Origin: Muribaculaceae bacterium
GTDB lineage: Bacteria > Bacteroidota > Bacteroidia > Bacteroidales > Muribaculaceae
Assembly (NCBI GenBank): GCA_009775265.1
Contig: VSPG01000057.1
Coordinates: forward strand, 1 to 8,447
Direction: 5' to 3'
Length of the DNA stretch: 8,447 nucleotides
Of this stretch, positions 1 to 5,139 are shown in pieces. Every line of letters begins with the position of its first letter. Within the stretch, counting starts at the first letter, position 1. The notes under the pieces are model-generated. The model made no database searches and was not told where the DNA came from. It was given only the letters and a program-made list of their open reading frames with translations. The position numbers were made by a program, and so were the translations under genes.

Positions 1-18
1 TTTTTGAAACGGTGGAAT

Positions 19-47
19 TCAGTTGTTGTAGAAAATGCAACAACTGA
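19..47 (-). terminator. Hairpin just downstream of the fic gene
   Basis: A 10-bp perfect inverted repeat (TCAGTTGTTG at 19-28, CAACAACTGA at 38-47) with a 9-nt loop lies 15 bp past the fic stop codon, in the reading direction of that minus-strand gene. There is no clean T run directly after the stem on the minus strand; the nearest one would lie beyond the window edge. It could be a weak terminator or a 3' stabilising hairpin. Confidence 0.45.
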
Positions 48-62
48 TTTGCTATCGAACGC

Positions 63-1178
63 TCAATCCGGCAGGAGATAGTTGGCGCTGCGGCCGCCTT
101 CGCCACTATTGCGGAGCATACCTTTGGCTATAAGGTCGTTGATGTCGCGCAATGCTGTGTCTTGTGAGCAACCGCATATCTTCGCCCATTTGGAAGATGT
201 CAGTTTTCCCTCAAAGCCATCCCACAGGCGGTTGACAACCTTCCGCTGACGCTCATTTATTTCGACATCTCGGAACTCATCCCAATATGCCGCTTTCTGC
301 AATGTACGCTCAATTATGCCGGAGGCGCGGACAATGGCATTCTCCAGACATCCAAAGAACCACAGCATCCATTCCGTTATGTCAAGATTGTTTTTTTGAG
401 TCCTTTCAAGCACCTCATAGTATGCTTTTTTATTGCGATTGATTTCAGCCGACATACTATAATATCGCGCAGAATCCTCATCAAGTCGGGCAAGAAGCAT
501 ATCGGCAAGAGTGCGGCTTATGCGACCATTGCCGTCATCAAACGGATGGACTGTCACAAACCACAGGTGCGCCACAGCCGCCATGATGAATGGTGAATGA
601 TCGGCAGTGTTGCACCACTCGATCAACCGCTCCATCTCAGCCGGAACAGCATCAGATGGTGGAGCCTCATAATGCACCTTCTCATGGCCGAAAGCTCCGG
701 AAACGACTTGCATTGGCTCCTCTCCTTTCCGCCAATCGGCAACAGTGATTCTGTGCATACCGCTTCGGCCAAATGGAAACAAAGCGGCGTGCCAATCGAA
801 CAACCGCTCATCGGTCAATGGCTCCCGGCAATTACGCACCGCATCGAGCATTACATCGACCAATCCCTCGACATAATGATCTTCAACCAATAATCCGCCA
901 TCCTCCATTCCGAGCCGTCGGGCAATACTGCTACGTACCGAATTCGAGTTGAGCAACACTCCCTCGATCTCCGATGAACTTATCAATTCCTCGGTCATGG
1001 CCGACAACAGCGACCGACACTTATCGTTGAATCCAAGCATCGACATTCTGCCGTTCAGGAGTCCATGCAGTTGACTGAGCCGACTAAGCGGTTCAAGCAA
1101 CGCCTCAGAGTCCCAACGGAACTCCGGCCAATCCTTCCGTTGCCATATATAGGCACCATGTCTTACGGTTCTTCTCAT
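63..1178 (-). CDS. Fic family AMP transferase (DUF4172 N-terminus, self-inhibited class II type, C-terminal winged helix)
   Basis: A 371-residue protein of the Fic family, which typically transfers AMP from ATP to hydroxyl side chains of target proteins. The N-terminal segment (about residues 8-80) has the YIWQRxDWPxFRWD signature typical of DUF4172. It is followed by the inhibitory motif S68-x3-E72-G73, whose glutamate blocks ATP in class II Fic proteins. The catalytic loop HPFDDGNGR spans residues 211-219, with catalytic His211 and all canonical residues intact. Residues about 305-371 form a winged-helix-like region (SKWAKICGCSQDTALRDI, then a basic GGRSANYLL wing), suggesting DNA binding. 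There is no signal peptide, so it is cytosolic. It stands alone, with no separate antitoxin gene beside it, which agrees with inhibition in cis. A 24-bp palindrome lies 37 bp upstream of the start and may be its own operator. Targets are unknown. Family assignment is firm; autoregulation is inference. Confidence 0.93.
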   Translation of the reverse strand: MRRTVRHGAYIWQRKDWPEFRWDSEALLEPLSRLSQLHGLLNGRMSMLGFNDKCRSLLSAMTEELISSSEIEGVLLNSNSVRSSIARRLGMEDGGLLVEDHYVEGLVDVMLDAVRNCREPLTDERLFDWHAALFPFGRSGMHRITVADWRKGEEPMQVVSGAFGHEKVHYEAPPSDAVPAEMERLIEWCNTADHSPFIMAAVAHLWFVTVHPFDDGNGRISRTLADMLLARLDEDSARYYSMSAEINRNKKAYYEVLERTQKNNLDITEWMLWFFGCLENAIVRASGIIERTLQKAAYWDEFRDVEINERQRKVVNRLWDGFEGKLTSSKWAKICGCSQDTALRDINDLIAKGMLRNSGEGGRSANYLLPD

Positions 1179-1210
1179 ACCGCGAAGTTAGTCATTTGCA
1201 GTTAAACCAC

Positions 1211-1218
1211 CAAACATT
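1211..1218 (-). promoter_or_regulatory. Possible -7 box for fic
   Basis: Read on the minus strand this is AATGTTTG, 7 of 8 bases matching the Bacteroidota -7 consensus TAnnTTTG, about 32 bp upstream of the fic ATG. No TTG is found at the expected -33 position; the palindrome 1216-1239 fills that spacer. Position is plausible but the sequence is weak. Confidence 0.3.
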
Positions 1219-1239
1219 CTCCGTAAATTTACGGAGAAT
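1216..1239. promoter_or_regulatory. Perfect 24-bp palindrome upstream of fic, candidate operator
   Basis: The half-site ATTCTCCGTAAA (1216-1227) is followed immediately by its exact reverse complement TTTACGGAGAAT (1228-1239), with no spacer. The symmetry and the position 37-61 bp upstream of the fic start codon, overlapping the possible -7 box, fit an operator for a dimeric regulator. The Fic protein's own C-terminal winged helix is the simplest candidate binder. The core CCGTAAATTTACGG could also fold as a cruciform, but with no loop it is a poor RNA hairpin. Confidence 0.6.
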
Positions 1240-1265
1240 AGCATGAATTTTTACCGTGATTATTT

Positions 1266-1294
1266 TTGTAGTTCTGTGATTTTGTATAACTTTG
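1266..1294 (+). promoter_or_regulatory. Plus-strand promoter-like sequence without an obvious gene
   Basis: TAACTTTG (1287-1294) matches the Bacteroidota -7 consensus fully, with TTG at 1266-1268 after an 18-bp spacer, slightly short. Another TAnnTTTG match (TATTTTTG) lies at 1261-1268. A transcript would start near 1301 and run toward the oxyR 3' end. No convincing gene follows, so this may drive a non-coding RNA or be a chance match in AT-rich DNA. Confidence 0.3.
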
Positions 1295-1668
1295 CTCTCG
1301 GAAACAAGAACATAGCGGTACAGACAAATTGCCCGAAAACGCTGATTGCAAGCAATTTGCACTTTCAAAATTCAATTATACAGTAAATCATTGAAAGTAA
1401 GCAACTTAGCGCATCCATCATCTGTACCTTTCAAGAGGTTAACTCGCTGTTCATTAGCTGATTATACAGTGTGCATCGGTTGTAATTGTCAACACACCGG
1501 TCAGCCGATACGCATAGAGCAGCCTTATGACGGCTCCGGCAACGTCGTTGACCCACCGCCTGGCAATTACATTCACCGAGCGGAGGATTTTGAAGAGCAC
1601 TACCCCACTCATTATATCGCCCGTCTGTCAGAAACAATTCATCAATCAAATACTGTCCATAAATACCG

Positions 1669-1713
1669 AAATAAAGCATTAATCGTCCGATACAAAAATC
1701 GACTGATTAATGC
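1669..1713 (-). terminator. Terminator of oxyR
   Basis: Directly after the oxyR stop codon, in minus-strand direction, GCATTAATC and GATTAATGC (1705-1713 and 1676-1684) pair over 9 bp. A 3x3 internal mismatch and a further 4-bp stem (ATCG/CGAT) follow around a short A-rich loop. The stem is followed on the minus strand by TTTATTT (1675-1669). This is a fair intrinsic terminator, though the stem is AT-rich. Confidence 0.6.
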
Positions 1714-2640
1714 TCAAAGTTTTATGCCATATTTCAAAATACGTGGTTCGAACATGTCTTTAGGGACAAAGCCGGTCAAGGATTCGATGATGCTGTTAAG
1801 CATACGTGCGCGTATGGAGTCTGCGCGGACATATAGCGAAACGCGGCGCTGAGACAAGTAATCGCCTTCTATGCGTCGGACATTAGCACGCTGACGCACG
1901 GAAAGCATGGGCAGATGCATCTCGGGGATTATGGTGAATCCGCCGTTCTCATCGACAATTCGAATCAGGGTCTCTATGCTGCCGGCCTCATATATGCGTT
2001 TGCCTATTCCGCGCGCTTTGCAAAAACTGAAAGCACTGTCGCGCAGACATTGCGACTCCTTCATTATCCACATCTGTTCGTGTTCAAGATTATCCGGCCT
2101 GAACACAGGCAGTTTGCGCCAACAGCTTTCGGCGATATACACCCAGAACGACTCGGTGTATAACGGAATCTCGAGTATACCGTCGCGCGCATTGCCGCTT
2201 ATAGCAATTCCGGCATCAAGCTGTCCTCTGTATAGTGCGTCTGTCATCGCATCGGACTTCAGTTCGTCGATGCTCAACCCCACTTGCGGAAACTTCTTTG
2301 TATATGTCTTTATGAACTTCGGAAGAATATATGGCGCTATAGTCGGGCCTACCGAGACGCGCAGCGTGCCGGCCACGCTCCCTTTCTCCTCCGCTACGAT
2401 TTCATTGATGCGTCCGGCCTCGTTTACCGCCGTTTCCGCCTGCCGCAGAATCTTTAATCCAATTGCCGTGGGGCATACACTCTTGTTGGAACGGTCGAAT
2501 ATACGCACGTCAAGTTCGTTTTCCAGTTTCTGAAGAAGACTGCTGAGTGTGGGTTGCGTGACTCCGAGTTCATCCGCAGCACGGGCAAAGCTACGGTGCC
2601 TGTCTATTGCTATTATATATTTTAATTGCTGAAGGGTCAT
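1714..2640 (-). CDS. oxyR: OxyR, peroxide-sensing LysR-family transcription regulator
   Basis: A 308-residue LysR-type regulator of normal family length. The N-terminal helix-turn-helix covers about residues 4-60 (LQQLKYIIAIDRHRSFARAA, then GVTQPTLSSLLQKLE), and the effector domain covers about 90-300. OxyR identity rests on Cys198 and Cys207 in the context CLRDSAFSFC. This matches the C-LRD-x5-C spacing of E. coli OxyR Cys199/Cys208, the pair that forms the H2O2-induced disulfide. In Bacteroides, OxyR is known to activate peroxide-defence genes such as ahpCF, katB and dps. Here it is transcribed away from a polyferredoxin-thioredoxin operon, with overlapping divergent promoters, so that operon is a likely target and autoregulation is likely. 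The start at 2640 gives the standard LysR N-terminus and a leader of about 20 nt. Confidence 0.92.
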   Translation of the reverse strand: MTLQQLKYIIAIDRHRSFARAADELGVTQPTLSSLLQKLENELDVRIFDRSNKSVCPTAIGLKILRQAETAVNEAGRINEIVAEEKGSVAGTLRVSVGPTIAPYILPKFIKTYTKKFPQVGLSIDELKSDAMTDALYRGQLDAGIAISGNARDGILEIPLYTESFWVYIAESCWRKLPVFRPDNLEHEQMWIMKESQCLRDSAFSFCKARGIGKRIYEAGSIETLIRIVDENGGFTIIPEMHLPMLSVRQRANVRRIEGDYLSQRRVSLYVRADSIRARMLNSIIESLTGFVPKDMFEPRILKYGIKL

Positions 2641-2663
2641 GAAGCCATGATAGATAATTTCAA

Positions 2664-2689
2664 TGCAAATATAGCCAAAAACATTTGCA
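2664..2689. promoter_or_regulatory. Inverted repeat between the divergent oxyR and polyferredoxin promoters, candidate OxyR site
   Basis: TGCAAAT (2664-2670) and ATTTGCA (2683-2689) are exact inverted copies 12 bp apart; the right copy sits within the palindrome ATTTGCAAAT (2683-2692). It overlaps the oxyR -7 box and the -33 box of the rightward gene, where a LysR-type regulator could act on both. Part of the symmetry comes from the promoter elements themselves. It is not a good match to the E. coli OxyR ATAG/CTAT pattern. Confidence 0.4.
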
Positions 2690-2695
2690 AATCAA
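2666..2695 (-). promoter_or_regulatory. oxyR promoter
   Basis: On the minus strand, TTG (2695-2693), a 19-bp spacer and TATATTTG (2673-2666) fit the Bacteroidota -33/-7 consensus exactly. Transcription would start near 2660, leaving about 20 nt before the oxyR ATG. It overlaps the oppositely directed promoter at 2684-2715. Confidence 0.65.
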
Positions 2696-2715
2696 TTATT
2701 ACTCCCGTAATTTTG
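2684..2715 (+). promoter_or_regulatory. Promoter of the polyferredoxin-thioredoxin operon
   Basis: TTTG (2684-2687), a 20-bp spacer and TAATTTTG (2708-2715) match the Bacteroidota consensus. Transcription would start near 2722, giving a leader of about 80 nt before the ATG at 2805. That is longer than the other leaders in this window. No clear Shine-Dalgarno sequence is seen. Confidence 0.65.
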
Positions 2716-2804
2716 CACATATCAATAACATTCAGGGATGCTACAGTTGCATACCTGGAAAGCATACTACACTGCAAAACAACCCCTAAAAAACCATTCA
2801 TAAT

Positions 2805-3491
2805 ATGGCCAACAAGAATTTCCACCGCTATTTTCCGACAAAAGGCAATGCCCTGTACTGGCTACTGCTGCTTTACCTTGTCATCGGATTCTTTTATCCG
2901 ATAATCGGCCTGTTGGCCCTCATCTGCATGATAGCTCCTGTAGCTTTTGCCGTAAAACGCGGCCGATGGTGGTGCGGAAACGCATGTCCGCGTGGCAATT
3001 TTTATGACCGCGTGCTGGCAAAGTATTCTCCGCATCGCCCTATTCCGGCTTTCGTGCGCAGTCCGCGCTTCAGGCTGTTCATGGTTTTGTTTATCTTCGC
3101 AATGTTCGGCGTGCAGATGTATTTTGCGTGGCCCGACTGGAATGCCATGGGACGTGTGTTCTGGACGATAATACTGGTCACCACCATCGTAGGCGTCACG
3201 CTGTCGTTTATTTACGCGCCACGCACCTGGTGTTCGTTCTGCCCGATGGGCACACTTTCCTCATGGGTATCGCCCGGAAAAGAACCGTTGCCGCACGGCT
3301 TCATCAACATCCATGTGGCAGATACATGCCAGATGAAGTGCAAAAGCTGTGCAAGGGTATGCCCCATGCAGCTAACACCCTACGACAGCCGTGGCGACAA
3401 ATCCGGCTACCTGCACGCCGACTGCATAAAATGCGGCAAATGTGTGGCAGCATGCCCCATTACAATAATGACATTAAAACACAATAAATAA
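2805..3491 (+). CDS. Membrane-bound polyferredoxin, NapH/CcoG-like 4Fe-4S protein
   Basis: A 228-residue inner-membrane protein. Hydrophobic segments lie at about residues 18-49 (one or two spans), 88-108 and 118-137. Two CxxxCP/CxxCP motifs (C57/C61-PRG and C143/C146-PMG) sit just after membrane spans, as in NapH, NosR and CcoG relatives. The C-terminal domain carries two ferredoxin clusters: C175, C179, C182, C186 followed by Pro (first spacing three residues rather than the usual two) and C207, C210, C213, C217 followed by Pro. It probably passes electrons across or along the membrane; donor and acceptor are unknown. Its stop overlaps the thioredoxin start by one base, so the two are translationally coupled, which suggests the thioredoxin is a partner or shares its redox task. 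No nap, nos or cco genes are nearby, so none of those specific names is justified. Confidence 0.85.
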   Translation: MANKNFHRYFPTKGNALYWLLLLYLVIGFFYPIIGLLALICMIAPVAFAVKRGRWWCGNACPRGNFYDRVLAKYSPHRPIPAFVRSPRFRLFMVLFIFAMFGVQMYFAWPDWNAMGRVFWTIILVTTIVGVTLSFIYAPRTWCSFCPMGTLSSWVSPGKEPLPHGFINIHVADTCQMKCKSCARVCPMQLTPYDSRGDKSGYLHADCIKCGKCVAACPITIMTLKHNK

Positions 3492-3817
3492 TGGAAACAA
3501 TAGCAACTTACCTCCCTCATCTCAAAGGATACGACTTCACCGGAAAAATGCCCGTCATAATCGACTTCTACGCAACATGGTGCGGCCCATGCAAGGCCCT
3601 CGCGCCACTGATGGAACAACTCGCCAAAGCCTACGACGGAAAAGTCAAAGTGCTCAAAGTGGATGTAGACAAAAACCGGGCCTTGGCCGAAGCGGCAAAC
3701 ATCCGTTCTATTCCTACTCTTTTTTTCATCGACATCGACGGCAACATAGAACGCAGCGTGGGAGGAATGCCCTATGAGCTGCTTGCTCAAAAAGCTCAGG
3801 CCCTTGCCGGCAATTAA
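3491..3817 (+). CDS. Thioredoxin
   Basis: A 108-residue single-domain thioredoxin of standard length with no signal peptide, hence cytosolic. The active site WCGPCK is at residues 30-35 (Cys31, Cys34), the FYATWCGPC context is canonical, and the cis-proline is Pro75 (RSIPTLFF). It reduces protein disulfides, normally recharged by thioredoxin reductase, which is not encoded in this window. The ATG overlaps the last base of the upstream polyferredoxin stop codon (TAATG), so translation is coupled. Divergent oxyR suggests induction under peroxide. In Bacteroides several thioredoxins coexist, so I give no numbered trx symbol. Confidence 0.93.
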   Translation: METIATYLPHLKGYDFTGKMPVIIDFYATWCGPCKALAPLMEQLAKAYDGKVKVLKVDVDKNRALAEAANIRSIPTLFFIDIDGNIERSVGGMPYELLAQKAQALAGN

Positions 3818-3820
3818 AAC

Positions 3821-3865
3821 CACACGCATGCGGCAGAATTACTGCAATTCTGCCGCATGCGTGTG
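3821..3865. repeat. Perfect 20-bp-stem inverted repeat after the thioredoxin gene
   Basis: Left arm 3821-3840 (CACACGCATGCGGC..., ending AGAATT) and right arm 3846-3865 are exact reverse complements around a 5-nt loop, ACTGC. It begins 4 bp after the thioredoxin stop, so it probably ends or protects that transcript. It lacks a T run on the plus strand; on the minus strand it is followed by GTTTTAATT. The next gene is also on the plus strand, so a bidirectional terminator between convergent genes is not the explanation. The right arm abuts the next promoter. Confidence 0.7.
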
Positions 3866-3894
3866 CCGATTCTTGGAAATTATTGCTAATTTTG
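3862..3894 (+). promoter_or_regulatory. Promoter of the acetyltransferase-YdeI unit
   Basis: TAATTTTG (3887-3894) is a full match to the Bacteroidota -7 box. The -33 element is imperfect (TGTG at 3862-3865, 21-bp spacer) and falls in the last bases of the preceding hairpin. Transcription would start near 3901, leaving about 13 nt before the ATG at 3914. Confidence 0.5.
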
Positions 3895-3913
3895 AGCCAA
3901 ACAATTTCCTGCA

Positions 3914-4450
3914 ATGATTGAGACAGAACGACTGATTATGCGCCCATGGCGAGAAGACGATGCCGAAACACTGTTCCGATACGCACAAGACCCGGCGGTA
4001 GGGCCCGCAGCAGGCTGGCCGCCCCACAAATCCGTAGAAGAAAGCCTTGAGATAATACGCACGGTTTTCTCCCAGCCGGAAGTATACGCCATGGTACTTA
4101 AATCCACCGGCCAACCGATCGGCTCTTGCGGCATAATGTTCTCCGACACACTTCATTCGGCAGAAATGGACAAAGGCGATGCAGAAATAGGCTATTGGGT
4201 AGGCTTACCACACTGGGGATTCGGCTACGCTACGGAAGTTGTCAGAGCACTTGCCGGCAGATGCGTCTCCGAACTTGGATTGTCCCGGCTGTGGATCGGT
4301 CATTACGACGGCAATGAGCGCTCACGCCGTGTCGCTGAAAAATGCGGATTCCGCTACCATCACACCGAACACGGCAAAACATCGCTTTTAGGCGACATCC
4401 GAACCGAACATTTCCTGACATTGACGGCAGAAGAGTTTATGCAAAAATGA
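3914..4450 (+). CDS. GNAT N-acetyltransferase, RimJ/RimL-like
   Basis: A 178-residue cytosolic acetyltransferase that would use acetyl-CoA to acetylate an amine. The opening IETERLIMRPWREDDAE is typical of the RimJ/RimL-type (Acetyltransf_3) subgroup. The central strand EIGYWVGLPHWGFGYATEVV (about residues 91-110) contains the acetyl-CoA pyrophosphate loop (W-G-F-G-Y-A), and NERSRRVAEKCGF (134-146) is the usual C-terminal motif of the fold. Members acetylate ribosomal-protein N-termini, antibiotics or small metabolites; the sequence alone does not settle the substrate. It overlaps the next gene by four bases (ATGA), so the two are co-translated. The fold is certain, the substrate unknown. Confidence 0.88.
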   Translation: MIETERLIMRPWREDDAETLFRYAQDPAVGPAAGWPPHKSVEESLEIIRTVFSQPEVYAMVLKSTGQPIGSCGIMFSDTLHSAEMDKGDAEIGYWVGLPHWGFGYATEVVRALAGRCVSELGLSRLWIGHYDGNERSRRVAEKCGFRYHHTEHGKTSLLGDIRTEHFLTLTAEEFMQK

Positions 4451-5019
4451 CACCCGTAAACATCATTTCCGCCCCCTGCCGCAATTCTTTCAGGAAATGG
4501 CTTGTAGAAAACCATGACAGGGAAACAGAATGCTGGACAGCCGTAAAACGCGGAAAGACGCCGCCACAGGATGGCATCCTGTGGTATCTTGACGCAGTAG
4601 AAGAAGCCCTGTGCTTCGGATGGATAGATTCCACCATAAAAAACATCGGGGGGACGACACTGCAACGTTTCAGCCGCCGCTCCAAAAACAGCAGGTGGAC
4701 CGAATTGAACAAAGAGCGGTGCCGACGGCTTGAAACCCTCGGACTGATGACCGACAGCGGACGTGCGGCATTGCCGCCATCGCAGGAAAGATTCATAATC
4801 GACCCGGACATTCTGGACGCATTCAAGGCACGGCCGGCAGCATGGAACAACTTCATTTCGTTCCATCCGCTCTACCAAAGAGTACGAATCGACAACATAC
4901 AAAGAGTGAAAGCCTCTCCTGAACTGTTCCGGAGCAGACTGGAAAAACTCATCCAAGCCAGCGAGAACGGCCATATGACAGGCGAATGGAACGACAACGG
5001 CCGCCTGCTTGACTATTAA
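4447..5019 (+). CDS. YdeI/OmpD-associated family protein
   Basis: A 190-residue soluble protein with no signal peptide or membrane segment. Family hallmarks are YLDAVEEALCFGWIDS (about residues 47-62) followed by a basic stretch, QRFSRRSKNSRWTELNKER (73-91), as in the YdeI/OmpD-associated (bacteriocin-protection-like) family. Molecular function is not established; some members have been linked to stress or peptide resistance. I place the start at 4447 rather than at the in-frame ATG at 4342. That ATG lies inside the acetyltransferase gene and would add 35 non-conserved residues, whereas 4447 gives the classic ATGA overlap with the upstream stop. It is therefore the second gene of a two-gene unit. 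No clear terminator follows. Confidence 0.85.
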   Translation: MTPVNIISAPCRNSFRKWLVENHDRETECWTAVKRGKTPPQDGILWYLDAVEEALCFGWIDSTIKNIGGTTLQRFSRRSKNSRWTELNKERCRRLETLGLMTDSGRAALPPSQERFIIDPDILDAFKARPAAWNNFISFHPLYQRVRIDNIQRVKASPELFRSRLEKLIQASENGHMTGEWNDNGRLLDY

Positions 5020-5059
5020 GCCATATAATACCGCGCGGGCCACGGATTTTAGGCCGGCT

Positions 5060-5090
5060 TTGGACATTAGCGGGATTTTGCTTAATTTTG
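5060..5090 (+). promoter_or_regulatory. Promoter of the GH43-SGNH operon
   Basis: TTG (5060-5062, within CTTTGG), a 20-bp spacer and TAATTTTG (5083-5090) fit the Bacteroidota consensus. Transcription would start near 5097, leaving a leader of about 43 nt before the ATG at 5140. No operator-like symmetry is seen in the spacer. Confidence 0.65.
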
Positions 5091-5139
5091 TAGACATAAT
5101 CATAATACCCGATAATAAACCGACCCACTGAAACCAACC

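Larger units (their letters stand above)
1179..1668. other. Long intergenic region without a convincing gene
   Basis: About 490 bp separate the fic start from the oxyR terminator. It holds the 24-bp palindrome (1216-1239), a plus-strand promoter-like pair (1266-1294) and a moderate hairpin (TTGC-ACTTTCAA at 1357-1368 against TTGAAAGT-AA-GCAA at 1391-1404). Several short open frames exist on both strands, but none has a good start, a recognisable domain or a natural end. The longest plus frame begins at a TTG (1346) and runs 140 bp antisense into oxyR. The minus frame 1431-1679 is cysteine- and arginine-rich in a way typical of a shadow frame. About 1480-1620 is more GC-rich than its AT-rich surroundings and could be a remnant of a decayed gene. 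I do not recognise it. Confidence 0.5.

Noticed and set aside
1346..1852. 168-residue plus-strand open frame reaching into the oxyR 3' end
   Set aside because: It starts at a TTG, has no recognisable domain, and its last part is antisense to conserved oxyR sequence.
1907..2533. 208-residue plus-strand open frame opposite oxyR
   Set aside because: Ser-rich shadow frame antisense to oxyR, which has clear LysR and redox motifs.
2650..2686. E. coli-type OxyR binding pattern (ATAG-N7-CTAT repeats)
   Set aside because: Two ATAG tetramers are present (2650 and 2671), but they are 21 rather than 22 bp apart and the CTAT partners are missing or degenerate.
4342..4446. Upstream in-frame start for the YdeI-family gene
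   Set aside because: It would lie deep within the acetyltransferase gene and add an Arg-rich, non-family N-terminus; the ATGA start at 4447 fits better.
5020..5060. Possible terminator after the YdeI-family gene
   Set aside because: Only short GGCC-type complementarity is present with no stable stem or T run.
4360..5103. 247-residue minus-strand open frame opposite the acetyltransferase/YdeI genes
   Set aside because: Antisense to two recognised genes, no domain, Cys-rich composition typical of a shadow frame.
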